Source: Pyropia yezoensis (taxonomy: Eukaryota; Rhodophyta; Bangiophyceae; Bangiales; Bangiaceae). From it: a stretch of DNA of 64,000 nucleotides. The notes beneath the pieces are model-generated. The model ran no database searches and was not told where the DNA came from. It worked only from the letters and a program-made list of their open reading frames with translations. Positions 1 to 11,584 of this stretch are shown here, one piece after another (position 1 is the first letter of the stretch; each line of letters starts with the position of its first letter). Made by a program: the position numbers and the translations under genes. The stretch spans positions 13,684,568-13,748,567 of the forward strand of contig CM020618.1 of the NCBI GenBank assembly GCA_009829735.1, in the 5' to 3' direction.

Positions 1-177
1 CGCGCTTGGGTTGAGGGCCGTACCCCGCGGGGTACGGCGGGGACAGCGCAGCCCGTAGCGGTTGTCACTGAGGGGGGGCCTTCTGGCGCCCCTAAAGGGG
101 GGCCTAGCCCCCACGGGAATACCAAAGAGTCAGAGGACTCTTCATCTGAGCATACCCCCTCCTCAAAAAACGATTAA
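1..177 (+). CDS. gag: gag polyprotein, C-terminal tail (partial)
   Basis: The frame is open from base 1 to a TAA at 175-177 and gives about 58 residues. The tail is rich in Gly, Pro, Ser and acidic residues and ends SSKND. It aligns loosely with the end of the family B gag after its zinc knuckle (25000-25166): both have a VNWADRR/AWVEGR-type segment followed by an acidic serine-rich end. Gag forms the nucleocapsid of the particle. The zinc knuckle itself must lie left of the window. Pol starts in the same frame downstream, separated by this TAA and a TGA at 229-231. Confidence 0.6.
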   Translation, partial: RAWVEGRTPRGTAGTAQPVAVVTEGGPSGAPKGGPSPHGNTKESEDSSSEHTPSSKND

Positions 178-231
178 GGGGGAGGCCTGATGAGGAATAT
201 TCCTCCCCCGGGGAAGAGGATGTCGTGTTGA

Positions 232-3200
232 AACGCATCTTACCCCGACCGGTCACCACCCACGGCTTATCAATTAGCCGTACGGCTTTTTATTACTAAG
301 GGATATGAATGGGCGACGAGGGCCATCCTCGATACCGGGAGTGGCCCTTCACTCGTCCGGAAGCAGGCATTACCTCGGGGGTTCCCTATGGAACCCCTGG
401 GAGACCTGGAAACCTTAAGATTTTATGATGTGAACGGGGGATGGCTCCCCATAGCGGGAAGCGTCACCCTGGGGGTCTGTGTGGGAAAACAAATCTCATA
501 CATATCCTTTGGCGTGGTTCCGAATATGTGCGTCCCTGTTATCCTGGGGAACACACTCGTGGACCACGAAACTAAGAGTATTAACTCGGAGGACCAGACG
601 GTCACCCTCTTATCGGGGGAGACCGTCCCCATCCTGCGAGGGGTTCAGAAGAACCCCCGCCGCAAGCCGAACAGGGAGGCGGTGTGTGCGTGTCCCCGGG
701 GGGGGAACGCCCGCCTGGTCCTTACCCACAAGACGCTTACGCGTCCTGGTACGATTGCGCACGTTCAAGTTCGTGGCAACTTTCAAGGCCACGGATACAT
801 CCGTGGCAAGAGCACATTGCACTCCATTCATGGAGCGCAACTGGCCGAGGGGCCCGCCACGCTTAAGCCTGGCCAGCCTACTACGGTACAGGTTATGAAT
901 CCGACTAAGCGGCCGGTACGCTTACGTGCCGGCATGGCCATAGGACACATTACTGTGTTTGATGGCGTCAGCCAAGAGGCTTTCACCGAGGAGTTGCAGG
1001 ATCCGGAGCCGAAACCGGCTCCGAAAGAATCCTCCCTCGCCCCAGGTATAGACCTGGGGTAGGTGCCCGAAGGCCTACGAGCTAAGCTCACGGCACTTAT
1101 AGAGAGATATAATTCTCTCTGGGATGGCACCCTCGGGACTATCAAAGAGACAGTACACCGTATCCGGCTTAAGCCAGGAGCGGTCCCCGTCCGACAACAT
1201 CCCTATAAGTCTGGTCCTAGGACCCAACTAGTGGAAGAGGAGCAAGTCCGACGAATGGACTCGCTCGGGGTCATAGAACCCTCCCACGGGGAATGGGCTA
1301 GCCCCGTGGTAATCGTCCCCAAGCCTGGGGGCGGCAAACGATTTTGCATCGACTACCGTCGTCTTAATGAGATGACGGTGAAGGATGCATATCCTATCCC
1401 GCGTATGGACGAGTGCTTAGATTCACTCGGGAACGCCACCGTCTTTTCGACGTTGGATTGTAATGCTGGCTACTGGCAAATACCGGTAGCCAAGGAGGAC
1501 CGGCCGTTAACGGCCTTTATGTGCCACTCTGGCACTTGGCAGTGCAAGCGCCTCCCTTTTGGGTTGTGCAACGCACCAGCCACCTTTCAGCGTGCCATGG
1601 ACATGACCCTGGCAGGCGTGAAGTGGCAGATATGCCTCGTCTACTTGGATGACGTTATTGTCTTTTCCAAGTCGGCGGAGGATCATTTAGAGCACCTTGA
1701 GACGGTGCTCTCCCTCCTCAAGGCCCATGGGGTTTCCCTCAAGGCCAACAAGAGCCACCTTTTTCAAGAGGAAGTCGCCTACCTCGGCCATGTCATAAGA
1801 CCTGGCCGCGTTCTCGTATGCGGGAAAAATACGAGAGCGCTATGAGGGTTGCAATACCCTCGTACACAAACCCAGATGAAACGTTTTCTGGGGATGTGCG
1901 GCGTCTATCGGCGCTTCGTACGGGACTTCGCCAAGGTAGCGAAGCCCCTAACCGCGCTGACGAGTACCAAGCTTCCTACGAAGCTATCTTCCCCCACAGA
2001 GGTGGAGAGGAACGCTTTCGAGACGCTTCGGGGGCTGCTTCTATCACCCTCCGTATTAGCGATACCTCAGATGGGCGGCCACTATATAGTGGACGTGGAC
2101 GCGAGCTATGAGCAGCTCGGCTGTTGTTTATTACAACAGCAACCCGACGGGGAATACCTCCCTGAAGGGTACTACTCCCGGCCGTTGAACCCGGCCGAGA
2201 GAAGTTATGACGTCACCGAGATTGAAGCGCTCGGTGTCGTATGGGCCGTGACACACCTACGATCCTACCTTGAAGGGGAGGAATTTGTAATAAGGTGTGA
2301 TCACGGTGCCCTTCTGTCGGTGCTGGCTACAAATAGCCCAAACATACGGATTAACCGTTGGCGGCTTCGGCTGTCTGAGTTTACCTACAAACTCCGGTAT
2401 AAACCGGGGGCCGACCATAAGGTGGCCGACGCTTTGTCACGCTTGCCCACGGACGAGCCTGACAAGGCTCCTATAGATGAGGACCTTCCGGTCCTCGCCA
2501 CGTTGACCCGGTCTGCTCAGGCTTTGGCCGGGCGGAGCGAGAAGCATCGCCCTTTGGGTCCCATTAAGGTAGAGGAGCTTATAAAAGCTCTGGCTGAGGA
2601 CACCTTCTGCCTGGAACGGCGGAAGGAATGGGAGTCGGTACCTCCCCCTGACCCAAAATGGGCCAAGAAGGCCTTCTTCTTCGAGAACGAAGAAGGAATA
2701 CTATGCCGGAGGTCCTTCTTCCTGGACACCACTCAGATGGTGATCCCCACATCTCTACGGGAGCGTCTTATGACGTACAACCATGAGTTACCATTGGCGG
2801 CCCATCCTGGGGCTCGCCGGATGTACGCCACGCTGAGGCGTGGGGTCTAATGACCCACCATGATTGTAGACGTGTACAAACACATCTCCCAGTGCACGGG
2901 GTGTGCTCGGAATAGGCTGGATGAGCGTAGGCATACGTCTACGCTCAAGCTATTCCCAGCCAACGAGCCCTTCGCCAGCCTGGCGATGGATATTCTCGGA
3001 CCCTTACCCGCTTCTGAAAACGGTAACAGGTTTATACTTGTTATGGTGGACCGTTTTAGTAAGCTCACCCGGGCGGTCCCCATGAAGGAGATTACCGCGG
3101 TGGCAGTGGCCTCGGCCTTTATTGACGTCTGGGTAGCGTCTTATGGCATACCCGACTCAACGCTGACCGATAACGGTCCGCAGTTTGCTTCCGTCTTTTT

Positions 3201-4158
3201 CCAGGGGGTCTTAGGACTTCTAGGGATTGAGGCGAAGTATACGACGCCTTACCACCCCCAAACAAATGGGCAGGTGGAGCGATATGATCGCACTATTATG
3301 AGGCAGCTCCGGGTTTGTACCGCGGAGCACCCAAAGGAGTGGGACCGTTATGTCTCACTTCTCACAACGGCCTATAACACTCAAGTGCATTCTAGCACTG
3401 GGCAGGCCCCCCTCATGTTTGTGAGCCCAAGGCGGCTCCAAACCATGGCGGTCGAGCGCCTCCCTAAGCTCCGTCCCCTTAAGGAGAAGGAGGACTTGGA
3501 GGAAGGCGAGGACGAGGACTCCCAGACCGCAGCCTTACGGTTTGTGGAAGACTTGAAGAGCATTATTCCCCAGGTGCGTAAGCACCTGGCCAAGGCGCAG
3601 GAGGCGTATAAGAAAACCTTTGACGCCACTGTCGCGGAGAAGAATAAGGACCTACGGGAGGGGGACTGGGTTTTCCTGGCCTCCCATACCCGTAAGCGGT
3701 CTAAGCTCGCTCATAAGAGCGTGGGCCCCTACATGGTCTTGAGGACCGACGGGCGACGCTTCACTGTGGAGACCCCTTCAGGGATCCGAACGGTTACGAG
3801 TGACCATGCCACTCGTGCCCCGGCACCCCAAGCAGGCCATCCTGCCTAGGCACGTGCCGAGGCAACACGAGCCAACTTGAAAGTGGCTCAGCCCTCCCCG
3901 AGTACAGGGGATGTCAGAGAGTACGTGTTCGAGAAGTTTGTGGACCACCGCTTTAATGCGGAGGGAGCGCTTGAATTACGCATACGCTGGTTTGGCTATG
4001 GCCCCCAGGTTGATACCTGGCGGCTAGCAACGGGTTTGCCGGCTGAAGCCGTGCGAAAATATTGCAGAAGAAGGAAGCTTAAAATTCGGGTTACCCCGAG
4101 TGGCATCTTCTTTTATGCAACGGCACTAACTGGTAAGGGGCGGAAGCTTGGACTTTAA
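232..4158 (+). pseudogene. pol: pol polyprotein (PR-RT-RNaseH-IN-chromodomain), broken by in-frame stops
   Basis: All domains lie in one frame. The aspartic protease has its DTG triad at 331-339. Reverse transcriptase follows, with YLDD at 1642-1653 and the FCIDYRRLNEMTVKDAYPIP core near 1340-1400. RNase H covers about 2080-2450, with acidic motifs DVDAS, TEIEAL and RCDHGAL. Integrase has an HHCC finger around 2780-2920 and a catalytic core with MDILGPL, TDNGPQF and HPQTNGQVE (about 2985-3290). The chromodomain spans about 3907-4080 (YVFEKFVDHRF...LRIRWFGYG...DTW). In-frame stops occur at 1060 (TAG), 1843 (TGA), 2848 (TAA), 2851 (TGA) and 3847 (TAG). By comparison with family B, 1843 sits where B has Arg, and 2848/2851 replace the YYW-like residues in the integrase finger. 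No frameshift is seen. The product would replicate and integrate the element; the chromodomain normally targets chromatin marks. Confidence 0.9.
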
Positions 4159-5849
4159 TGGAAGTCGCCCTCTCTAATCTCTACCGCCGACTATGACGAC
4201 TACGCTTGCCATCAAGAAGGCGAGGAGCACCCCACCGCGCACGGTCACTCCGCGCTAGCATTGTGGGAAAATGTTTGCTTCACGACCGTACGGTCGTGGG
4301 TTCAGGTTCACGGCATCGGTCGTCGACCTTCCCCGCGAGGCTATCACCTACGGGAGGAAGCGCAAGGATGACGACGATGGCGGACGCCGTCGTCGCCGCC
4401 AAGACCTTTTGCGTCGACCCCGTATGGGATCGCCTTGCTAACGACGTCGATGGCGTTCGCCCCGACGGCCGTTTACACTGGTACCGTGGTACCACTTGGC
4501 TAACTCACCCGCCAGAAGGGGGTGGTGGACGCGTACGTTTACACGTGTGCGTGGCTTGGCACGTGGCCGTCGTCACCCCCATGGGGGTGCACAGGCAAAG
4601 GGCGTGCAAGCAGAGTGACGGGAGAGGGTCATAAGACCCTCCCACAGTTGCCGCCCTTGACGGTGGCAACAACGACCGCTCGCCCTTGTCCTTGCTGGAG
4701 TCGTGCCGATCCTCGTCCATAGGGACGAGCGGTACGCCCCGGTGGGTGTCGACCCCATCAGGGGTTGACCCACGGTCACCCTCCGGTATGTCATCCACCC
4801 TCATAGGGGGGTGGTCTCCCGGAGAGGACATAGCGGCCGCCCAGAAGGGCGGCCCTGCAACAAGGAAACAGGCGCCCGCCCACAGCGGCGACGCGTCCGG
4901 CCAGAAGTTGCCCGCCCACAGAGGGGGCGCCACGACAACAGGAGCGCCCGCCCTTGGTGGCGGTGCAACGGGGAGGAAGAGGTCCGCCGACAGCGCCGGC
5001 GCAGCCACGACGACAGCGCCGGCCCGCAGCGGCCGGACAAAGACAACGGCGACCGCCCACAGCGGCGCCGCAAGAAGGACGACAAGGCCGGCCCACAGCG
5101 GCCGGACAACAGCAGAGCCGCGCGCCCGCAGCGGCAGCGCGGCCACGACAACGCCGGCCCACAGCGGCCGGACCACAGCAACGGTGCCCGCCCGCAGCGG
5201 CGGCGCGCCGAGGAAGAGGTGCGCGCCGGCAGCGGCGGCGCGCCGAGAAAGAGGTGCGCGCCCGCAGCGGCGGCGCGCCGAGGAAGAGGTGCGCGCCCGC
5301 GGCGGCGGCGCACAGAGGAGCCGATGGTGGCCGCCCGGAAGGCCGGCACACTCCGAGCGGAGACCCCCCTTTAAAAGGGGGAAGGGGGGGGGGGCGAGTA
5401 CCTCGAAGGGCCAAGGTGCCCCGCCGAGAAACGGTGGGGTCCCACAAGGAGGCCGGTGGCTCCACCGTATGGTGGCGCCAAGGACGTGGTCGACAAGTAG
5501 GGGAGGGGTGACACCCTCTCTCCCCTACAAACCCCGCGGTTGCACCCTCGTATGAGGGTGCGATGATCGAAGACGCCCGGGAAAACCCGGGTCGCACCCG
5601 TTCGGCGCAGGCCCGGTGCCCCCGGATGGGAGCACGTGAGTTGGCCACCCCGGGTGAAGAGCGGTAAGCAGGGGGTGCATGTGTGCATCCCCCGTGCGCT
5701 CCGTCTGAGGGCACCCCCCTGAAGGGGGCTGCCCAGGTCGGGGAGGGGGTGCGATGGCCGTCCCAAGGCGGGACCCCCTTTGAGGAATGCGTCACACGAC
5801 CCCTTCTCGTAAGTGTCGGCATATGCCACACGGGACGCGTGGCCTTAAG
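4159..5849 (+). other. family A 3' internal region without supported gene
   Basis: This 1.7 kb lies between the chromodomain stop and the 3' LTR. Several frames are open on both strands because the DNA is GC-rich and repetitive, but none gives a recognisable domain. At the same place family B carries a long antisense ORF, and no similar protein is found here. The 4850-5340 part is a degenerate array of CCCACAGCGGC/CCGCAGCGGC motifs. Short hairpins such as CACCCTCGTATGAGGGTG near 5543 are present. Confidence 0.6.
5216..5320. repeat. 35-bp tandem repeat
   Basis: Three adjacent copies of a 35 bp unit begin GAGGTGCGCGCC at 5216, 5251 and 5286. The last copy decays after about 25 bases. The unit length is not a multiple of three, so successive copies fall in different frames, which argues against coding. 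Upstream (4860-5215) the same AGCGGC core recurs at irregular spacing. Confidence 0.7.
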
Positions 5850-5859
5850 GCGTGGGGAG
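5850..5859 (+). promoter_or_regulatory. polypurine tract of family A
   Basis: A purine-rich run (GGCGTGGGGAG-like) directly precedes the 3' LTR start TGTGGGGG. In LTR retrotransposons this position primes plus-strand synthesis. The call rests on position and composition only. Confidence 0.5.
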
Positions 5860-6502
5860 TGTGGGGGTTTACCGCACCCCTCGGGCTAGGGGCATCCCCC
5901 TTCAGGGGGAGGCGGATCGTGGCGACCTCTGCCCCTGACCAATCGGGGGCAGGAGGGGGTCGCTCCTCCCTCGGGAGGGGCACGCCACGTCATCCTCGCT
6001 GGATCCCCCCATGAATGGGGGGGGGAAGATAAGATAATATCGGGTAGAGCGATTACGCCCGCCCGATTGGAATTGGCCTTCTGGCCAGTGAAGGGAAGCT
6101 ACCTAGGGCGGGCTACTTCCGCCCCAATCTGGCCGAGATTTAGTGAGATCCCACCACTGAGCGTGTTTTGCGTGGAGAGATGAGTTGGAGGGTTCTGAGT
6201 GTTTTGATTGGGTGTTTAGTGTAGGGAGTGTTGGCCCGCACTCCGGGGTCCCACAGCGGGCCCTGGACCGGCGGGCCAAAGAGGGATATGTGCGCGTGGG
6301 GCTGTGCCCGTTGCTTCCCCCTCACAAAAAACCAACCTTGCGTTACCCTCGTGTTCCCCGTCCCGGACGCTTCCACCTTCGCGTGGAGCTTTACGTTCCG
6401 GCGGTTCTGACTCTAGGGTTTATACCCCGGGTTCCTCACCATTCTCCTTCAGGAGGATAAGGTACCCCGTTGGTGTGGGCTTACGCCCAGATAACCACCA
6501 CA
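5860..6502 (+). repeat. family A 3' LTR (643 bp)
   Basis: The LTR begins TGTGGGGGTTTACC and ends ATAACCACCACA, so its termini are TGTGG/CCACA inverted. The LTR at 34267-34909 on the minus strand has the same length and nearly the same sequence; I see about six differences, such as G/A near 6053, A/T near 6182 and a cluster at 6435-6460. Near-identical LTRs imply recent insertion. The open frames inside it are copies of those in the other LTR and are not genes. Confidence 0.92.
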
Positions 6503-6507
6503 TGCGG
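6503..6507 (+). repeat. target-site duplication TGCGG (3' side)
   Basis: The five bases right after the LTR terminus CA are TGCGG. The same five bases directly precede the family A 5' LTR on the minus strand (34914 to 34910). Five-base duplications are usual for Ty3/gypsy integration. Confidence 0.7.
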
Positions 6508-8148
6508 CTTGTGACGCTCGGACAGTCAGGAGTTGGACGTGAGTCTCATGGGCAGCGTGGCGGCCGTTGTCGAGGGGGCCTTAGCTACGCGCTTATTCAA
6601 AGCGACGGACGGACGTGCCTGCCTGGCAGTGGCGCTGCAGCAAGCAGCCTTCGAGTTGATCGAACGCTTTCGCTCCAAGCATACCGATGCTGTGTTTGCA
6701 GAAGATAGACTTATGCTAGTCTACTTTGGCGGCACCGCTCCTGAGCTCCTGATCAAACCCACCATTGAGCTGTTCGGCGCATTGCACTAGAGCTTGCCAA
6801 TCGAAAGGCGGGTGTTTCCGGATAGCGCCATTCCATTGCAAGCCGGGTCGTGCGTTGTCGTTGGCCGCGTACAGCATTTTGATGTTGATTCTTCCTCCGA
6901 GAGGAAGGCTTCAGGTGTGGGAAGAGTGGAGCGGGGTTCGCCGAGCGAAACCAGCAGGTCACACGGCCCGCGTGACTTCCGTTGCAGTGGTCAGCCATGG
7001 TAGAGACGGCGCAGCCGCACGGGTTGCTTCTGAGTCTCGGGACATGACGGTGCGGGTGTGGCACCTTGACACGATGTCGTGCGTATCCACGCTGTCGGGC
7101 CACCCCGATGACGTAAGCTTCTTGGCGGTCGTTGGCAATAGGAGGAACGCAAAGAAAGCGCAGGTTGTGCCGGGATCCCGCGACTACACTCTTCGCATCT
7201 GGGACGTGGAGGCACAATCATGCCTGGGAACCATGACGGAACACACCAGCAGTGTCAAGTGCTTGACGGTGGTCAACGGCGCCGGGAACGGGACCGGCGC
7301 GAGGTTAGTTTCTTGATCTGCAGACCAGGCTATGCGGATTTGGGCCGTGGAGGAGCCATCGTGCGTCGCCACGCAATCAGATCACGCAGGCCATGTCAAC
7401 TGCTTGACCGTGGTCAGCGATGGCTGCGACGGTTCTGCGACGCTGGTAGCGTCTGGATTAGGTGAAGAGACGCTGCAAGTGTGGAATGTGGAGGACAAAT
7501 GCTGCGTGACCACACTGGCGGACCATCGAAGCAGTGTGAATTGCGTCGCGTTGGTGCGCAAAAGAATAAACGGCGGGGTGTGCGCTCGTATTTTCGTGTT
7601 CGTACGACAATATGATTCGCATATGGGACGTGGAAGCTCGGTTGTGCGTTGCCACACTGGTGGGCCACACCGCACCGGTGGCATGCTTGGTGGTGGTAAA
7701 CGGAATCGCGGGTGGCGCAGGAGCAAGAGTGGGTTCTGGCTTCTAGGACGACACGGTGTGTGTGTGGGATGTGGACACCCAGTTGTGCGTCGCCACGCTG
7801 GTTGGTCACACGAGCTGGGTTACGTGCGTCGCGGTGTTCGATGACAGCAGATACGGGCCCGAAGCGCTTTTGGTTTTGGCTTCTGCGGATAAGATGGTGG
7901 GGGTGTGGGATGGTGGTGCGCATTCGTGTGTGACCACGCTGACGGGCCATACCGGCGCCGTGATGTGCTTGGCAGTCGACGACCGCAGCGAATGCCGCAC
8001 CGGAGCGCGCATGCTGTCAGGGTTGCGGGACTGCACGGTGCGGAATTGGGCGTTGGAGACGCAGTCATCCATTGTCACGCTGGCGATGTGCACTCCTTGT
8101 ATTACGTGTATGCCCGGCCCGCTCGAAAGGCCGTCTGGCGTGCCATAA
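6503..8148 (+). pseudogene. NB-ARC/WD40 gene, 3' part, decayed
   Basis: This is the remains of a paralogue of the intact NB-ARC/WD40 gene at 48057-53171. At 6524-6790 a linker (LDVSLMGSVAAVVEGAL, then LQQAAFELIERFR) matches residues about 859-897 of the intact protein (LDVLDVVAAMVETAV, LQQAAFEVSERLR). From about 6880 a WD40 array follows, with blades ending VRVWHLD, LRIWDVE, MRIWAVE, LQVWNVE, IRIWDVE, VCVWDVD and VGVWDGG. The reading frame changes near 6525, near 6790-6880 and near 7560-7600, and in-frame stops occur at 7314 (TGA) and 7744 (TAG). It ends at a TAA at 8146-8148. The retrotransposon insertion at 6502/6503 removed its 5' part, which appears at 34910-34994. It cannot encode a full product. 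Confidence 0.85.
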
Positions 8149-9575
8149 GTCCGTGCATTTCGTGCGCTTTCGCACATCGATGATAAACTTGTTTTCGTCG
8201 GGACCCGCGGTTGCGCACTCGTGAATTGGCGCCGGTTGACCGTGCGGCATGTGCACTGTTCGCCTCACCCGACAACGGCTGCGTGCCCTGTATCAGGCTT
8301 CGTGGCATGGGGCACGTCGACTGGCGGTGTATATTGGAGTCGTGTTGTTTTGTAAACGTTGTCTTGCTGGGTTTTCGTGTGCAAATCAGTAAGTGGCTTG
8401 AACGTGAGTGAGCTCATGCGCCCCAGCAGGCCCCTGCACCCCCACCCATCGACCGTTCAGAGGCCGAGGCACCACCGTTTTGCAACTTCACACCGGCACG
8501 AGCCTCGTACGTAGAAGCTTTCCCATTCGTGCGGACGTGCCATGAGCGACTCACCCTAAAACCCCACCGGCGATGCTCCGACAAACACTGGCGCGGTTTG
8601 CCGCTGCCCCACTCCCCCGACGTTCATTGACGCACGAAACACGACGGTGAACTTTCCGGCACCGCGCGCTCCGCACACCGGCGGGCTGCACACGTCCGCC
8701 CGCATCGACACCTGCCCGGCCGGTACCCCGCGCCACCGCCCACCACCCCTGCCATCGGCGTGTGCTACACCGTCGTCGGCCGGCGCCGCGCTAACCACCA
8801 CAACCGCCATGGACCACCGCCGCGACCGCCATTGCTTCCGTCTACCACCTGCTCATTCCGACGCGGCGTGCCGACGCGGTTCCGCCAGCCGCGCCGCCCG
8901 CAGCACACGGCGCGGTTGGCACGTCGCGTGTCGCCCCCACCGGCGCCGCCCCGAGAACGGCGGCAGGGCCATCGACGGCCCCGACGCGACCGCCGTCGCC
9001 GCCCCACCGCGCGGCGCCGGACCACAGCTGCAAACGCCCGCGCGCCTCTTAAGGGACGCCCCGACGGCGGCCGCGCATGGCGCAAGCGCCGGATGGCGGG
9101 TTCCACGCCCCGCTAGAAAAGTCTGGAGCCCATCACGGACGCGTGCAATACCGGCGCCGCCGCACAACATACGAAGCCAAAAACCCACGGGACGCACGGG
9201 GAGCGACGGAGAGGACGCCGAACGCCCCGCCCCGCGAGTCCGGAACGCTTGAGGGATAATAACGAAGCCCCAGCGTACTGCACTCTTTGCTGTTAACGCA
9301 ATTGGCCGCGAAAGCGGATCCGCCCCTCAGGATGCGCCGCCAGCCCGCCCCAACTTTCAATACCCAACCCAATTTCAGCGCTGATTCGACGGATTCGAAT
9401 GTTATCGGTCGGGCAATTTCGCAACGTATGTGTACAGGTCTAGTGTGCCACGTTTACATTTAAAAATACGTTGGAGTGCTGCTGAGCCGTGCGAACTGCA
9501 GGGAGCACACAATCGTGCGAGGACAGTGCGCTAAGTCCAGAGCGCTTGGGGGACAAAAACAAAACCCCAACGTAC
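8149..9575. other. no supported gene; GC-rich DNA
   Basis: Frames are open on both strands from about 8550 to 9260, encoding Arg/Pro/Ala-rich sequence without a recognisable motif. I see no intron-phase or domain support for any of them. AT content rises from 9260 to the gap. Confidence 0.5.
9237..9575. repeat. degenerate direct repeat beside the gap
   Basis: The 42 bp at 9237-9278 and 9534-9575 align, with shared blocks AGTCC, CGCTTG, CCCCA and CGTAC. Most differences are G in the left copy versus A in the right. The spacing is 297 bp. The right copy runs straight into the N gap, so its full length is unknown. Confidence 0.5.
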
Positions 9576-10075
9576 NNNNNNNNNNNNNNNNNNNNNNNNN
9601 NNNNNNNNNNNNNNNNNNNNNNNNNNNNNNNNNNNNNNNNNNNNNNNNNNNNNNNNNNNNNNNNNNNNNNNNNNNNNNNNNNNNNNNNNNNNNNNNNNNN
9701 NNNNNNNNNNNNNNNNNNNNNNNNNNNNNNNNNNNNNNNNNNNNNNNNNNNNNNNNNNNNNNNNNNNNNNNNNNNNNNNNNNNNNNNNNNNNNNNNNNNN
9801 NNNNNNNNNNNNNNNNNNNNNNNNNNNNNNNNNNNNNNNNNNNNNNNNNNNNNNNNNNNNNNNNNNNNNNNNNNNNNNNNNNNNNNNNNNNNNNNNNNNN
9901 NNNNNNNNNNNNNNNNNNNNNNNNNNNNNNNNNNNNNNNNNNNNNNNNNNNNNNNNNNNNNNNNNNNNNNNNNNNNNNNNNNNNNNNNNNNNNNNNNNNN
10001 NNNNNNNNNNNNNNNNNNNNNNNNNNNNNNNNNNNNNNNNNNNNNNNNNNNNNNNNNNNNNNNNNNNNNNNNNNN
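9576..10075. other. assembly gap (500 N)
   Basis: Exactly 500 N, a common placeholder for a gap of unknown size. The right-hand contig begins inside family B gag, a repeated sequence. Confidence 0.99.
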
Positions 10076-11372
10076 TTGATACCATGGGAGCTTGGAGGGC
10101 CCTGGCTTGCCGGTACTTGCCCTGGGTGTAGGCCATCAACTGCTGGAAGGTATGTTCTTGATGTTCCTGGTTGTAGTTCTCCGCATCCACTTGAAGATAA
10201 TCAGGAAGCCCTTCCGGGAAGATCATCTTGAGCCGGTCCTCAGGGTAAACGTTGCCACAAGCATCGCTCATCTCCCGGACACGACGGGCAAACGCCTCTG
10301 GAGTCTCTTGTCTTTCTATGGTTGCCCGGTTCAGCCTGCCGACTGCTTTACGCAGAGAGTCCGCGTCAGCGTAGCTGGACAGGAGCCAGTTGACCGCCTC
10401 CGGATAACTCGCGACGGTACGTCCGACAATGTGTCCGGCAGAGTCTGGTAGAACCTGTGCAAACCGCTGTTCCGCTTCTCCGGTCATGAAGTTAACCAGG
10501 AGGTAGAGAGCCTTGCCCTCGGACACATCGTTGTCATTGCATGCCTTGACAAACCGGCGCAGGAAGGCAAAGATAAGCGCCGGTCTCTTCCCGGAAAACT
10601 TAGGATGTCCCTCGAAGCTCGCCTGCATTCGCCGGTTCAGGGACGCCATCTTCTTGGCCATCTTCCGGGTGTAACCTTGGTCTTGGTTCTCCAGCCGGTA
10701 GTTACCCCAATACGTGACCTTGTTCAGGGTGGCATCTCCCACTTGGTGGGCAGGGAAGTCAAACTCGACTAGCCTGCGCCGGGTGGGACCGGGAGATGCA
10801 TCCCAATCATATCCCTCCTCAGAGCTGGAGGAACTGGTCTCGCTGGTGCTAGAGCGACGGCGATGACGCCGACGCCTTCGGCTGCTCCGGTTACCGGTCT
10901 TGGAGCTCCCCGCCCCATAGGATGCAAGGGGAGGAAAAGCTTGGCCGGTCCCAGGAGTCGAGGTCTCAGGGAGACCCGTAGAACCAGTCACAACGGTGCC
11001 TCTGGCATCGCTAGTGCCCACAGGAAGAGGTGTATACACCCAACTGCCATGTGCGGGTCCAGGAGTAAACACACCAGGGGCTATCCCTGGAGGTTGAGGA
11101 GTAGAACCGACAGGAGGGAGACGTCTGCTGCGAGCGGACTCAAACGTTGTTGACCCCGGGGTGGCTCCCACAGGAGGAACAGCCGGAGGAACGGGAGCAG
11201 GTGGTGCTTGGCCGCCTGTGGACTCCAGTCCGCTACCGGATGTCACACCCAGGTCTGCTTCACCCGTAGGGAGAACGCCGGGTTGGGCACCGTCCCCCGC
11301 GGTGACCAGGGATGCATCAAGGGACGTGGGGTCTACCCCTTCGGGCACCGTCGTGCCAGGGAGGGTAGCCAT
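10076..11372 (-). CDS. gag: gag polyprotein, family B (3' end in gap)
   Basis: The start is the ATG at 11372-11370 (MATLPGTTVPEG), after the primer site and a leader. A longer open frame upstream lacks an ATG before the leader and is not used. The N-terminal 190 residues are Pro/Gly/Ser/Thr-rich and end in a basic run (RRRRRHRRR) and a serine-rich stretch. The following helical part (residues about 270-430, with LYLLVNFMTGEAEQRF and NWLLSSYADADSLRKAV) is the capsid-like retrotransposon gag domain. The last 472 bp (10547 to 10076) are the inverted, apparently identical counterpart of 24231-24702. If that overlap is real, the complete gag is about 586 codons. Confidence 0.85.
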
Positions 11373-11562
11373 GTTGGTCTCTTGACAGCCACAGTCCAGT
11401 TGCCTGCGTGTCCAAAGATCGCCAGACCACAAGAGAGGGGTTGGAGAGCCAGGAATGGGATTCCCGTGAACGGGTGCAAATAATTCCCAAACCACCAAAA
11501 AAAAAAGAACAGGAACAACCCAACCGCTGCTCCCAAATGTCTCTTCTCAAACACTCCAATCA

Positions 11563-11580
11563 TCCCCTGCTGCTCCACCA
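11563..11580 (-). promoter_or_regulatory. primer-binding site, family B
   Basis: On the minus strand TGGTGGAGCAGCAGGGGA lies four bases after the LTR terminus CA. It starts with TGG, complementary to the CCA end of a tRNA. The implied tRNA 3' end is TCCCCTGCTGCTCCACCA. The same 18 bases follow the family A 5' LTR. I do not assign the tRNA identity. Confidence 0.7.
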
Positions 11581-11584
11581 AATA

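Larger units (their letters stand above)
1..6502 (+). mobile_element. Ty3/gypsy chromovirus, family A, 3' part
   Basis: LTR retrotransposon cut by the left window edge. In order it shows the gag tail, protease, reverse transcriptase, RNase H, integrase, chromodomain, a 1.7 kb non-coding stretch, a short purine-rich tract and a complete 643 bp 3' LTR. The chromodomain after integrase places it among the chromoviruses. The LTR ends TG...CA, and the next five bases (TGCGG) recur beside the family A 5' LTR at 34910-34914. The element interrupts an NB-ARC/WD40 gene whose 3' part follows at 6503. Pol carries several in-frame stops, so this copy is not autonomous. The visible part is not frameshifted. 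Confidence 0.9.

Noticed and set aside
4505..5831. Possible antisense ORF in family A equivalent to that of family B
   Set aside because: The minus-strand frames there are repeats with a 35-bp period, lack the helical blocks of the family B protein and show no similarity to it.
6140..6460. Short ORFs duplicated at 6185-6460 and 34309-34587
   Set aside because: They are identical because both lie in the family A LTR; no independent evidence of coding.
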